Assembly: GCF_014283215.1 (NCBI RefSeq)
Contig: NZ_JACOMF010000006.1
Span: 124,001 to 188,000, forward strand
DNA length: 64,000 nucleotides
Reading direction: 5' to 3'
From: Siccirubricoccus deserti
GTDB lineage: Bacteria; Pseudomonadota; Alphaproteobacteria; Acetobacterales; Acetobacteraceae
Part shown: in pieces, positions 18,159 through 27,104 of the stretch
Layout: the number at the start of each line of letters is the position of its first letter
Position numbering within the stretch: the first letter of the stretch is position 1
Program-made: the position numbers and the translations under genes
Notes under the pieces: model-generated
Told to the model about the DNA's origin: nothing
Databases searched by the model: none
The model's input: only the letters and a program-made list of their open reading frames with translations

Positions 18159-19808
18159 TCAGGCCGCGTCGGCGGCAGGCATCCGGCCGCGGATGAAATC
18201 CGCCGCCTTCTCGGCGATCATCAAGGTCGTCGCGTAGGTATTGGCGGAGGGCATGTTCGGCATGATCGAGGCATCCACCACCCGCAGCCCCTGCATGCCA
18301 TGCACCAGCAGGCGGTCATCGACCACGGCACCCGGGTCGGTGGCCGGGCCCATGCGGGCGGTGCCGATCAGGTGGTAGGTGGTGCTGCCGTTCCGCTTCG
18401 CGAAATCCAGCAACTCGTCATCGCGCTGCACCTCGCGGCCAGGCAGCGTCTCGGCCTCCAGATAGGGGGCCAGCTCAGGCGTGTTGAGCATCCGCCGCAG
18501 CAGCCGCATGCCGCCGAGATGCACCTGCCGATCCATCGGTGCCGAGAGGTAGTTGGGGTTGATCTCCGGGTCCTCGAACACATCCGCACTGCGGGCGCGG
18601 ACCCAGCCGGTGCTCTCCGGCCGGTGCTGCCAGGCGCCGGCGGTCACGCCGGGGTAGTTGTCCAGCACATAGACCTTGCCCTCGGCATAGCTGCCCGGGG
18701 TGAAGACGCATTGCAGGTCGGGCGCGTCCATCCCCTCGAAGCTTTTCCAGAAGACATGCACATGGGAAGGCGAGGTGGCCAGGATGCTCGGCCGCTTCAG
18801 CCCCCAGCGGGCGATCTCGCGGCCGAGGCGAAGGCCGCGCGACAGCTCGTTCAATGTGGTGACGCCGGGCTTCGCCCGCATGACGAAGCGGGAGGCATAG
18901 TGGTCGCGGAAATTGCTGCCGACGCCGGGCAGCGCATGCACCAGCGGCACGCCGAGCCGTTCCACCAGCTCGGCCGGACCGATGCCGGAGACCTGCAGCA
19001 GTCGCGCCGTATTCACCGTGCCGGCGGAGACGATCACTTCCCGCCGGGCCAGCACCGTCCGTGGCGCCGCGCCGCGCGCCGCCTGGTAGCGTACGCCGAT
19101 GGCGCGCCTGCCCTCGAAGAGGATGGCGCTGGCGCGGGCATTGGTGCGGACATTCAGGTTGCGGCGTGACATCGCCGGATGCAGGAAGCCACGCGCGGCG
19201 GAGACGCGGCGGCCATTCAGTATGGCGCGCTGGAAATAGCCGACACCGGCCTGATCGCCACTGTTGTAGTCCGGGTTGCGCGGGATGCCGAGACCGACGC
19301 AGCCGGCGATGAAAGCTTCAGACAGCGGGTGGATCCAGTCATTGTCGGTGACGGGAATGCCGCCGTCCCGCCCGCGCCGCGCCTCGTCGCCCAAGCCGAT
19401 GCGGCGTTCGCTGCGCCGGAAATAGGGCAGGCAATCAGCATAGCCCCAGCCGCGGTTGCCGCGCTGCGCCCAATTGTCGAGGTCGGCCGGCTGGCCGCGG
19501 TTGTAGATCATGCCGTTGACCGAGGAGGAGCCGCCAAGCGTCCGCCCCTGCACCGTGCTGATGCGCCGGCCACCGGTCATCTCCAGCGGCTCGGTCTTGA
19601 ACTGCCAGGTCACGCCCGGGTCGGCGAGGGTCTTGATGAAGCCGGCGGGGATATGGATGAAGGGGTTGCGGTCGGGCGGACCGGCTTCCAGCACGCAGAC
19701 GGTGGTGGTGCCGTCCTCGGTCAGCCGATTGGCGAGCACCGAGCCAGCGGCGCCGGAGCCGATGATGACATAGTCGAAGCTGTCGGCGCCTGGGTACCGG
19801 GCATTCAT
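18159..19808 (-). CDS. GMC-family FAD oxidoreductase (choline dehydrogenase-like)
   Basis: A 549-residue flavoenzyme. The FAD-binding IIGSGAAGSVLA is at about residues 15-26, the first GMC signature region (RTLGGSSSVNGMIYNRGQ) around 83-100, and SAGTVNTARLLQVSGIGP near 265. The C-terminal HLIGTARMGP carries the catalytic histidine region. No signal peptide is present. Such enzymes oxidise primary or secondary alcohols. Start ATG 19808 has CAGGAAG upstream. It is the third gene of a unit with a hydratase and a CoA-transferase, so an alcohol intermediate of a side-chain catabolic route is a likely substrate. It ends 14 bases from the convergent amidase. Confidence 0.9.
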   Translation of the reverse strand: MNARYPGADSFDYVIIGSGAAGSVLANRLTEDGTTTVCVLEAGPPDRNPFIHIPAGFIKTLADPGVTWQFKTEPLEMTGGRRISTVQGRTLGGSSSVNGMIYNRGQPADLDNWAQRGNRGWGYADCLPYFRRSERRIGLGDEARRGRDGGIPVTDNDWIHPLSEAFIAGCVGLGIPRNPDYNSGDQAGVGYFQRAILNGRRVSAARGFLHPAMSRRNLNVRTNARASAILFEGRRAIGVRYQAARGAAPRTVLARREVIVSAGTVNTARLLQVSGIGPAELVERLGVPLVHALPGVGSNFRDHYASRFVMRAKPGVTTLNELSRGLRLGREIARWGLKRPSILATSPSHVHVFWKSFEGMDAPDLQCVFTPGSYAEGKVYVLDNYPGVTAGAWQHRPESTGWVRARSADVFEDPEINPNYLSAPMDRQVHLGGMRLLRRMLNTPELAPYLEAETLPGREVQRDDELLDFAKRNGSTTYHLIGTARMGPATDPGAVVDDRLLVHGMQGLRVVDASIMPNMPSANTYATTLMIAEKAADFIRGRMPAADAA

Positions 19809-19827
19809 TGCGATGCTTCCTGTGGAG

Positions 19828-20613
19828 TCAGCGGCCGAAGCGGGCGGACACCCTGCCGAGCACCCCGAAATCGGCGACGACAAGATCGTCGGCCTCGATT
19901 TCCAGCGGGGTGGTGCAGGTGCCGGTGGTGATGACCTGCCCTTCCCGCAGCGCCACCCCATCCGCCGCCTGGGCATTGGCCAGCCAGGTCAGCGCCAGCC
20001 GCGGGTCGCCCAGCACATTGGCGCCGAGCCCGGCCCGGGTGTAGCGCTCGCCGACCCGCACCTGCACCGGATGCGCGGCAAGATCGAGGTCGCGCCAGCC
20101 ATCCGGCGCCGGCGGGCCGAGGACGAAGTGACGGGCGCAGGCGTTGTCGGCGGCGATCTGCGCCTCGCCGGCGGAAGCGACATCGGTGAAGCGGCTGTCC
20201 GGCACCTCGACCGCCGGATGGAGCGTGGCGACGGCCGCCATCACCTCCTCCATGCCGTAGGGCTGGATGCGGGCCGGCAGGTCTCGGCCCAGGCGGAAGG
20301 CGAATTCCGGCTCCGCCAGCCGCATCGCATTGCCGGCGAGGGGCACGCTGCCCGTCTCCGCCACCACCATCTCCGCCAGGATGCGTCCGGCCACCGGGCC
20401 GGTGAGGCCGATATGCGCCTGGCCGGCGGCGCTGGTGGCGGCGATCTTCCAGCCGTAGAGGGGCTGCGCGCTGCGGGCCTCGAACTGCGCCTGGATGGCA
20501 TAGCCTTCGGCCCGAGTCGCCGGGCGCAGCGCCGCGGGCAGGCTGTCGATGCGGCTGCCCGCCTGCCAGTGCCGCCACAGCAGCGCGGCGGCGGTGGCGA
20601 TATCCACCGGCAT
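19828..20613 (-). CDS. 2-keto-4-pentenoate hydratase / fumarylacetoacetate hydrolase-related enzyme
   Basis: A 261-residue cytoplasmic enzyme of the MhpD/HpaH hydratase family in the FAH superfamily. Visible features are YGWKIAATS near residue 52-60, the metal-binding EPEFAFRLGRDL near 99-110 and AVEVPDSRF near 135-143, and a C-terminal VITTGTCTTPLEI. Family members add water to 2-hydroxypenta-2,4-dienoates in meta-cleavage pathways, but some act as decarboxylases. Its ATG overlaps the stop of the CoA-transferase gene (TGATG) and the GMC gene follows after 19 bases, so the three are one operon read leftward. Confidence 0.85.
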   Translation of the reverse strand: MPVDIATAAALLWRHWQAGSRIDSLPAALRPATRAEGYAIQAQFEARSAQPLYGWKIAATSAAGQAHIGLTGPVAGRILAEMVVAETGSVPLAGNAMRLAEPEFAFRLGRDLPARIQPYGMEEVMAAVATLHPAVEVPDSRFTDVASAGEAQIAADNACARHFVLGPPAPDGWRDLDLAAHPVQVRVGERYTRAGLGANVLGDPRLALTWLANAQAADGVALREGQVITTGTCTTPLEIEADDLVVADFGVLGRVSARFGR

Positions 20614-21758
20614 CAGCCCTGGTCCAGCCAGGCGCGGATCTCGGCGCCATGCTCGTCGAGGTCGGGGGCGCGGCGGCGGATGCGCGCGGGCGTGTCGCTG
20701 AGGTGCACCGGCGACGCCAGCGCCCGCTGCGGCCCGAGCGCCGGATCGTCGTATTCGGTGATGACGCCGCGCGCCTCCGCCTGCGGGTGGCGCAGCGCCT
20801 CGTCATAGCTCAGCACCGGCTCGGCGGGGATGCCGACGGCCTCGAATTGCGCCAGCCAATGGGCGCTGTCCTGCGTCGCCAAATACTCCTGCAGCAGCGG
20901 GATCAGCACGGCATTGTTCTTCACCCGCTGCGCATTGCTGGCGAAGCGCGGATCATCCGCCAGCGCCGGCTGGCCGATAATGCCGCAGAGGGCGCGCCAG
21001 AATTTCTCCTTGGAGGCGCCGAGGGTGATCCAGCCGTCCCGGGTGCGGAACACCCGGTAGGGCGCCGAGCCGCGATGCAGCTGGCCCAGCCGCTCCGGCT
21101 TCGTGCCCAGCGCCAGCACATGGGCCGCCTCATAGACGCCGAGCGACAGCCCGGCTTCCAGCAGCGACTGGTCGATGCGCTGGCCGCGCCCGGTGCGGTG
21201 CCGCGCCTGCAGCGCGCCGAGCACGGCGATGGCGGTGTACATGCCGGCGGTCACATCGGTGATGGCGATGGGCAGGCGATAGGGCTCGCCATCCGGCGGG
21301 CCGTTGCCGGCCATCAGCCCGGACATGCCCTGCGCCATCATGTCGAGCCCGCCATGCGTCGCCCAGGGCCCGGTCTGGCCGAAGCCGGAGATCGAGGCGT
21401 AGATCAGCCGCGGGTTCTCCGCCTGCAACGCCTCCCATCCCAGACCGAGGCGATCCAGCGTGCCGGGGCGGAAATTCTCCAGCAGGACATCGGCGCGCAG
21501 CGCGAGGCGGCGCACCACGGCGAGGTCGTCCTTGGCCTTCAGGTCGAGCGCGATGCTGCGCTTGTTGCGGTTCCATACCGCGAAGGGCGCGCCGCGTCCC
21601 TCGACGAAGGGCGGCATCCGGCGGGCGTCGTCGCCACCATCCGGACGCTCCACCTTGATGACGTCGGCGCCCATGTCGCCGAGCAGCATGGCGCAATAGG
21701 GGCCCGAGAGAAAATTGGTCAGGTCGAGGACGACCAGCCCATCCAGCGCCATCTCCAT
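20613..21758 (-). CDS. CaiB/BaiF family (class III) CoA-transferase
   Basis: A 381-residue enzyme of the formyl-CoA transferase family, which moves CoA between carboxylic acids. The N-terminal GLVVLDLTNFLSGPYCAMLL and GADVIKVERP are standard. The aspartate that forms the acyl-anhydride should be Asp139 in GGLDMMAQG. The start is ATG 21758; a second ATG two codons later is possible. First gene of the leftward operon, it probably activates the acid that the hydratase and GMC enzyme then handle. It diverges from the DUF4387/AtuA pair across a 112-base spacer. Confidence 0.88.
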   Translation of the reverse strand: MEMALDGLVVLDLTNFLSGPYCAMLLGDMGADVIKVERPDGGDDARRMPPFVEGRGAPFAVWNRNKRSIALDLKAKDDLAVVRRLALRADVLLENFRPGTLDRLGLGWEALQAENPRLIYASISGFGQTGPWATHGGLDMMAQGMSGLMAGNGPPDGEPYRLPIAITDVTAGMYTAIAVLGALQARHRTGRGQRIDQSLLEAGLSLGVYEAAHVLALGTKPERLGQLHRGSAPYRVFRTRDGWITLGASKEKFWRALCGIIGQPALADDPRFASNAQRVKNNAVLIPLLQEYLATQDSAHWLAQFEAVGIPAEPVLSYDEALRHPQAEARGVITEYDDPALGPQRALASPVHLSDTPARIRRRAPDLDEHGAEIRAWLDQG

Positions 21759-21870
21759 CCGCCTTGCCTCCCCAATGGCGGAAGTAAAGCCCCGGCCGTG
21801 GCTGGCAGCAACCGCGGCTTGACCGGCCCGGACCGCAGCCGGACAGTCCCGCGCAAAGGGAGTGAAGGCC

Positions 21871-22182
21871 ATGGAAGCCAGAAGGCTGGTCGATCTTGCG
21901 CAAGTGATCCGCAGCAAGAACGCAGGACCGCTGCACCTGACGCTCGACATCATCTTCGCCGATGCCGAGGGCTTTGCCCTGGCCGCGCAATCTCCGGCGC
22001 TGGGGGCGGCGGCGATCGCCGGTCTCTATGGCGTGGCGCCGGCGACGGTGCAGGTGATTCCCTTCGCCGCGGCGAATGCCATCAAGGTGGTGCTGGACCG
22101 GCCGGTGGTGGCGGGCTCGCCCGGCGATGCCGATGTCTACGGCGCGCAGCAGCATCGGCCGCTGCTGAGGGTGGTGCTGTGA
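21871..22182 (+). CDS. DUF4387 family protein, copy 1
   Basis: A 103-residue protein. Family features are the N-terminal LAQVIRSKNAGPLHLTLDIIF and the C-terminal DADVYGAQQHRPLL. DUF4387 has no assigned activity but is consistently found beside or fused to AtuA/DUF1446 proteins, as here: its stop overlaps the GTG of the AtuA gene. The likely reading is a small subunit of a two-component enzyme. ATG 21871 is preferred over an in-frame GTG at 21862. A second copy at 28463-28774 shares the SKNAGP and DVYGAQQH motifs. Confidence 0.85.
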   Translation: MEARRLVDLAQVIRSKNAGPLHLTLDIIFADAEGFALAAQSPALGAAAIAGLYGVAPATVQVIPFAAANAIKVVLDRPVVAGSPGDADVYGAQQHRPLLRVVL

Positions 22183-23570
22183 GCGTCATCGCCCGGCTGC
22201 GCGAGGACGGCCCGCGCCCCGGCCAGCCGCTGCGGGTGCTGGCGGCCTCCGGCCAGCTCGGCAACGGCATTCCGGAGCCGGCGCTGCGCGCGGGGGTGGC
22301 GCGGCAGCCGCATGTGATCGGCTGCGACATGGGCTCGATCGACCCCGGCCCGTATTATCTCGGTGCCGGGCAGATGGCGACCTCGCCGGCGGTCACCCGG
22401 CGCGACCTGCGGCTGGTGGTGCAGGCGGCGCGGCAGGCGAAGGTGCCGCTGCTGATCGGCAGCGCCGGCACCGCCGGGGCGGCGCCGCACCTGGCGGCGG
22501 TGCGGGAGATGCTGCATGGCATCCTGCGGGAGGACGGCCTGGCGCTGCGCGTCGCCGTCATCCACGCCGATATGGACCGCGCCTGGCTGAAGGCGATGGC
22601 GGCGGCAGGCCGGATGCGGCCGATCGGCGGCATCGGCGCGGCCACCGCGGCCGAGATCGACGGCGCCGCGCAGATCGTCGGCCAGATGGGCACCGAGGCT
22701 TTCCTGCGGGCGCTGGCGCTGGAGCCGGACATCATCCTCGCCGGCCGGGCCTGCGACACGGCGGTCTTCGCCGCGGTGCCGCTGCTGCTGGGCTATCCGC
22801 CGGCGGCGGCGACGCATATGGCGAAGATCATCGAATGCACCTCGCTCTGCTGTGTGCCGGGTGGCCGCGACGCCATACTCGGCACGCTGTACGGCGATGA
22901 ATTCGAGCTGGAGAGCATGAACCCGGCGCGCGCCGCGACCCCGGTCTCGGTGGCGGCGCACAGCCTCTACGAGCAGGCTGACCCGTTGCAGGTGGCGGAG
23001 CCGGAAGGGGTGCTGAACCTCGCCGAGACGCGTTTCGCGGCGCTGGACGAGCGCCGGGTGCGGGTTGGCGGCGCGCGCTGGACGCCGGCGGTGCAGCCCA
23101 GCGTGAAGATCGAGGGCGCGAGCTGGTGCGGCGAGCGGGCGGTGATGCTCTCAGCCAGCTGCGACCCGAAGGTGATCGAGAATCGGAAGGCGATCCTCGC
23201 CGGTGTGCGCGGCATCGTCGCCGATATCCTGCCCGGCCAGGACTACGAGCTGCGGGCCCGGGTCTATGGCGCCGGCGCCTCCGGCCTGTTCCCTGGCATG
23301 GCGCCGCTGCCCGAGCCGGCGGAGGTGTTCTTCCTGCTGGAATGCATCGCCCCGACCGCCGAGCTGGCCAAGGCGGTGGTCGGCGTCGCCAAGCAGAATC
23401 TGTTGCACTTCGGCTTCCCTGGCCGGCTGTCCACCGGCGGGAACATCGCCTTTCCCTTCACCCCGCCGGAGCTGCCGGCCGGGCCGGCCTACCGATTCTC
23501 GCTCTATCACATCGCCGAATGCGACGATCTGGCCGCGGTCTTCCCGGTGGAGCTGGAAATCATGCGCTGA
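22179..23570 (+). CDS. AtuA/DUF1446 family protein, copy 1
   Basis: A 463-residue cytoplasmic protein of the acyclic terpene utilisation AtuA family (DUF1446). Shared family segments include GCDMGSIDPGPYYLG near residue 48-62, LIGSAGTAGAAPHL near 90-103, ILAGRACDTAVFA near 187-199, and a C-terminal FPGRLSTGGNIAFPF. The strictly repeated Asp-Pro-Gly-Pro-Tyr and glycine-rich patches suggest a ligand pocket, but no activity is established. GTG 22179 overlaps the DUF4387 stop (GTGA), so both proteins are made together. It is paralogous to 27105-28463 but clearly diverged. Confidence 0.88.
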   Translation: MSVIARLREDGPRPGQPLRVLAASGQLGNGIPEPALRAGVARQPHVIGCDMGSIDPGPYYLGAGQMATSPAVTRRDLRLVVQAARQAKVPLLIGSAGTAGAAPHLAAVREMLHGILREDGLALRVAVIHADMDRAWLKAMAAAGRMRPIGGIGAATAAEIDGAAQIVGQMGTEAFLRALALEPDIILAGRACDTAVFAAVPLLLGYPPAAATHMAKIIECTSLCCVPGGRDAILGTLYGDEFELESMNPARAATPVSVAAHSLYEQADPLQVAEPEGVLNLAETRFAALDERRVRVGGARWTPAVQPSVKIEGASWCGERAVMLSASCDPKVIENRKAILAGVRGIVADILPGQDYELRARVYGAGASGLFPGMAPLPEPAEVFFLLECIAPTAELAKAVVGVAKQNLLHFGFPGRLSTGGNIAFPFTPPELPAGPAYRFSLYHIAECDDLAAVFPVELEIMR

Positions 23571-23609
23571 ACTCGCTGGCGGCAGGCCGCCGCCGCCGAT
23601 CGATGTGAG

Positions 23610-23840
23610 GTGCTGTTCGAGGCCGACCGGCGCGTCGAGCCTAGCGAGGCGGTGGGTGTCGTCGGCCTGAACGGCGCCGGCAAGACCACTCTGCTGCGGA
23701 TGATCTCCGGCCTGCTGCGGCCACGCTCTGGCAGCCTGCGCTGCGGTGGGCAGGACCTGGCCATGCTGCCTGCGCTTATTCCCGGGCCACGCGGAGGCAT
23801 TTCGAGCAGCGCCGCGACCACGTGTTCGAGATGTATAGGA
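23610..23840 (+). pseudogene. Truncated LivF/LivG-type ABC ATPase remnant
   Basis: From GTG 23610 the frame reads VLFEADRRVEPSEA, then a perfect Walker A (GLNGAGKTTLLRMISGLLRP) and GSLRCGGQDLAMLPA, the first 55 or so residues of a branched-chain amino-acid-type ATPase. After that the similarity stops: no Q-loop, signature or Walker B is present, and the sequence runs into the end of the opposite-strand transporter gene. No permease or receptor of such a system lies nearby. It is a dead 5' fragment. Confidence 0.6.
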
Positions 23841-23844
23841 CGGG

Positions 23845-25398
23845 TCACGCCGGCTTGGCGCGCCGCCGCGTCGCCAACGCCGGCAGCACCGCCAGGGCGC
23901 AGGCGATGGACACCCAAAGGAAGCTGTCGCGGAAGGCCAGCATGCTGGACTGCGCCTGCAGGGTACGTGAGAGGAAGTTATAGGCTCCGGCCAGCCGCTC
24001 GGTCTCCGGCACGCCATCCTGGGCCAACAGTCCCTGGGTCAGGCGGAGGAATTCCTGGGTGCCGGAGTTGCCGGGATTCTGGGTCGGCGTCAGCGATTGC
24101 GCATGCAACTCGGTATGCTGCTCCAGCACCACGGAGAGCAGGTTCACCCCCAGCGCACCGCCGAACTGTCGGGCGAAATTGATCCCGCCCGCGCCCTGGC
24201 CGAGGAAGCGCGGCGGCAGCGCCCGCAGCGCCCCGGCATTCATCGAGGGCATGGTAAGCCCGAGCCCGATGCGCCCGACCATGATCCACAGCGCCATGGT
24301 CCAGAAGGGCGTATCGGTATCGACGCCGCGCAGCAGCCAGCAGGACAGCGCGAACAGCAACAGGCCGGCCACCACCGGCTGCCAGACCGGAATCCGGTCG
24401 GCCAGCCTTCCGGCGATGGGGAAGACCACCACCATGATCAGCCCCGCCGGCATCAGCACCAGCCCTGCCCGCGTCGCGGTGTAGCCCTGGATGGTCTGAA
24501 CGAAGAGGGGGATGAGATAGGTAGTGCCGAAGATGCTGGCGCCGTAGACCAGCGCCACCGCGAAGGCGGCGGCGAAGCCGCGGTTGGCGAAGACTCGCGG
24601 GTTCATCAGCGGCGCCGGCGTGCGCATCTCCCAGCCCAGGAACAGTGCGGCGGCCAGGCCGGCGAGGCCGAGCTCGACCAGCACGCGGTTCGACCCCCAG
24701 CCCTCGCGCTGGCCGCTGGACAGGCCGGTGAACAGCGCCAGCAGCGCGACCAGCAGCAGCGCGAAGCCGGGCGCGTCGAACCGCCGCCGCGGCCCATCCT
24801 CGGCACGGTCCGGCATGAACACCATGGCCAGGGCGACACCGATCAGCGCCGGCGGGACGGAGAGGAAGAACACGCTCCGCCAGCCGTAATTATCCACCAT
24901 GACGCCGCCGAGCGTCGGCCCCAGTGCTGGCGCCAGGACGATGCCGACCGCGGCGATGCCCATGGCGGAGCCGCGCTTCTCCGGCGGGAAGACCTGGAAG
25001 ATGATCTGGGTGCCGAGCGGCTGCATCATCCCGGCCGACGCACCCTGCAGGATGCGCCCGAGGATCAGCAGGCCCTCATTCGGCGCGAAGCCGGAAACGA
25101 CGGAGCCGGTCAGGAAGATCACCACCGCCCCGGCATAGGTGGCGCGGTAGCCGAAGCTTTCGGTGAACCAGGCGTTCAGCAGCATGGTGCCGGTGACGGC
25201 GGCGAGGAAGCCGGTGGAGAGAAGCTGCGCATGGTCCTGGCCGATGCCGAAGGCGCCCATCACATCCGGCAGCGCGACATTGACGATGGTGGAGGCAAGG
25301 ATGGTCGAGAGCGTGCCGATGATGGCGGTGATGGTGACCAGCCAGCGGTAGGATGGGCCGAAGCGCTTGCCGAGCGTCTCCAGCGTCCGCTCACTCAA
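23845..25398 (-). CDS. emrB: DHA2-family drug:proton antiporter (EmrB/QacA type)
   Basis: A 517-residue inner-membrane transporter with about 14 hydrophobic segments. The family motif of TM1-2 (STILASTIVNVALPDVMG) and motif A-like LGRILQGASAGMMQPLG are clear. EmrB exports hydrophobic acids or drugs through a tripartite channel with the adaptor EmrA and an outer-membrane TolC. Its TTG start at 25398 overlaps the last bases of the adaptor gene, so the two are coupled; MarR precedes both. No tolC is in the window. Its place between the two AtuA modules suggests export of a pathway substrate or toxic intermediate. Confidence 0.9.
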   Translation of the reverse strand: MSERTLETLGKRFGPSYRWLVTITAIIGTLSTILASTIVNVALPDVMGAFGIGQDHAQLLSTGFLAAVTGTMLLNAWFTESFGYRATYAGAVVIFLTGSVVSGFAPNEGLLILGRILQGASAGMMQPLGTQIIFQVFPPEKRGSAMGIAAVGIVLAPALGPTLGGVMVDNYGWRSVFFLSVPPALIGVALAMVFMPDRAEDGPRRRFDAPGFALLLVALLALFTGLSSGQREGWGSNRVLVELGLAGLAAALFLGWEMRTPAPLMNPRVFANRGFAAAFAVALVYGASIFGTTYLIPLFVQTIQGYTATRAGLVLMPAGLIMVVVFPIAGRLADRIPVWQPVVAGLLLFALSCWLLRGVDTDTPFWTMALWIMVGRIGLGLTMPSMNAGALRALPPRFLGQGAGGINFARQFGGALGVNLLSVVLEQHTELHAQSLTPTQNPGNSGTQEFLRLTQGLLAQDGVPETERLAGAYNFLSRTLQAQSSMLAFRDSFLWVSIACALAVLPALATRRRAKPA

Positions 25399-26527
25399 TG
25401 GCGCTGGCCTCGACCTGCACCATCATCCCGGGCCGCAGCAGGCCAGGCTCCGGCGCCGGACGCAACGCGATCCGCACCGGCAGGCGCTGGGTGATCTTGG
25501 TGAAATTGCCCGAAGGGTTGGGGCTCGGCAGCAGGGCGAATTCGCTGGTGGCGGCGCTGGCGACGCGTTCCACCACCCCGTCGAAGCGCCGGCCGGGCAG
25601 CGCATCCACCGTGACCCGCACCGCCGTGCCGGGACGGAACCAGCGGATCTCGGTCTCCTTCACATTCGCCTCCACCCGCACCCGCGTCGGGTCGTGCAGC
25701 ATCAGCACCCGCTGGCCGGCGGCGACATACTCGCCGGGGTCGATGAACACCCGGTCGATGCTGCCGTCGAAGGGCATCAGGATGCTGCGGTCGCGCAGGT
25801 CGAGCGCGGCGCGGTCGCGCTGCGCCGCCAGCTCGCGCGCCTGCGGCTCCAGCGATTCGATCTGGCGGCGCAGCACCCTCAGCTCCTCCCGCGCTGCCGT
25901 CGCGGCGGCGATCTGTGCCTCGGCATTGAGGATCTCGGCGGTGGCGCCCAGCACCTTCTGTCGCGCCGCATCCAGCAGGCTGCGGGTCTGGTCGTGGCGC
26001 TGCCGCGTGCCGCTGCCGCTAGCCATGAGCTGCATGGCGCGGCCGTACTCGGCCTCGGCGAAGACCCGCTCGGCCTCGGCGGCGGGCAGGGCGGCGCGGG
26101 CCACCTCCAGCTTCGCGCGGCTGCCGGCCTCGGCGCTGCTGGTCTGCAGGTCGACCATCGCCAGCCGCGCCTCCAGCTCGGCCCGCCTTGCGTCGACGCT
26201 GGCCAGCCGGGCTTCCAGCTCACGCAGCATGATTTCCGATTCGCGGCTATCGATGCGCACCAGCAGGCTGCCCCGGCTGGCGATGTCACCGGCGATGACC
26301 CGCACCTCGGCGACCCAGCCCGGGACGCGGGAGGAGACGGTGATCATGTCGGCGGCCACCCGGGCGTCATCGACGAAGACCAGGGTGACGAAGCGGTGGA
26401 TGAACCAGGCGGCACCGGCGGAGGTCGCCAGCAATGCCGCCACCAGCCCCAGCAGCCGCAGCCGCCGCGCCAGGCCGCGATCGGGCGCGAACAGCTTGCG
26501 GGCAGCGCTAGGCTGGCCGATGTCCAT
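25391..26527 (-). CDS. emrA: HlyD/EmrA-type membrane fusion protein
   Basis: A 378-residue periplasmic adaptor anchored by one N-terminal helix (about residues 22-45). It has a lipoyl-like half near VPGWVAEVRVIAGD, a long alanine/arginine-rich coiled-coil hairpin (about 85-215), the second lipoyl half (SILMPFDGSID) and a beta-barrel (RWFRPGTAVRVTVDALPG). It would link EmrB to TolC. ATG 26527 has a strong AAGGAGGA site and lies inside the end of the MarR gene; the overlap of 20 bases indicates coupling. Confidence 0.9.
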   Translation of the reverse strand: MDIGQPSAARKLFAPDRGLARRLRLLGLVAALLATSAGAAWFIHRFVTLVFVDDARVAADMITVSSRVPGWVAEVRVIAGDIASRGSLLVRIDSRESEIMLRELEARLASVDARRAELEARLAMVDLQTSSAEAGSRAKLEVARAALPAAEAERVFAEAEYGRAMQLMASGSGTRQRHDQTRSLLDAARQKVLGATAEILNAEAQIAAATAAREELRVLRRQIESLEPQARELAAQRDRAALDLRDRSILMPFDGSIDRVFIDPGEYVAAGQRVLMLHDPTRVRVEANVKETEIRWFRPGTAVRVTVDALPGRRFDGVVERVASAATSEFALLPSPNPSGNFTKITQRLPVRIALRPAPEPGLLRPGMMVQVEASAIE

Positions 26528-27002
26528 CGGGATCCTCCTTGGGGCCCGGGTCCGGCGGCGGCGCCAACCCGACGAGGATGCGCTCCAGCACGGCGAGGCA
26601 GGCGGCGAGCTCGGCTTCCGGAATGGCCGCCATGATCTCCGCCCGCACCTGGGTCGCCGCGCCTTCGATCCGGTGGATCAGCGGGCCGGCCTTGTCGGTC
26701 AGGTGCAGGGTCTTGGCGCGGCGGTCGAGTGCTGATTCGCGCCGTTCGACCAGCGCCTCCGCCTCCAGCCAATCCAGCGTGCGGACCAGCGTCGGCCCCT
26801 CGATCGACAGCAGGGCCGCGAGCTGCTTCTGGGTCAGCCCATTGCCGCCGCGCGACAGCGTCAGCAGCGCCAGCCAGCGTGCCTCGGTCAGCCCGTATTC
26901 GGCGATGCGCGCGTCCAGCCGCGCCCGCCAGCGCCGCGAGATCTGCGCTATCGTGATGCCGATGCGCCATTGGGTATGGGCGAGGGAGGAACCGTCCCGC
27001 AT
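26508..27002 (-). CDS. MarR-family transcriptional regulator
   Basis: A 164-residue winged-helix regulator. The recognition segment LTQKQLAALLSIEGPTLVRTLDWLE (about residues 55-79) and wing (ESALDRRAKTLHLTDKA) are typical. MarR proteins usually repress the adjacent efflux operon and their own gene and let go when they bind a phenolic or other small molecule. It is the first gene of the emrAB unit and diverges from the second AtuA operon, so it may control both. ATG 27002 has no clear ribosome site, but no other start is available. A palindrome at 27028-27041 is a candidate operator. Confidence 0.88.
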   Translation of the reverse strand: MRDGSSLAHTQWRIGITIAQISRRWRARLDARIAEYGLTEARWLALLTLSRGGNGLTQKQLAALLSIEGPTLVRTLDWLEAEALVERRESALDRRAKTLHLTDKAGPLIHRIEGAATQVRAEIMAAIPEAELAACLAVLERILVGLAPPPDPGPKEDPDGHRPA

Positions 27003-27027
27003 CCGGCTACAGTAGGATGCCAGCGAA

Positions 27028-27041
27028 TAGCTAGGAAGCTA
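27028..27041. promoter_or_regulatory. Candidate MarR operator, TAGCT-AGGA-AGCTA
   Basis: A perfect inverted repeat of 5-bp arms (TAGCT and AGCTA, 4-base spacer) lies in the 102-base spacer between marR and the divergent AtuA gene. The flanking AATAGCTAGGAAGCTAGATA is strikingly AT-rich for this DNA and also contains the direct repeat AGCTAG. Position and symmetry fit a MarR site; binding is inferred. Confidence 0.45.
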
Positions 27042-27104
27042 GATATTGGGGGCTTACCAGCCGGCGCCGCCGGACGCAGGATGGGGGCAGGGGAGGGCAG
27101 GTTG

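Noticed and set aside
20649-22178. Upstream extension of the AtuA copy 1 frame
   Set aside because: It runs antisense through the CoA-transferase gene; the GTG at 22179 overlapping the DUF4387 stop gives the family N-terminus.
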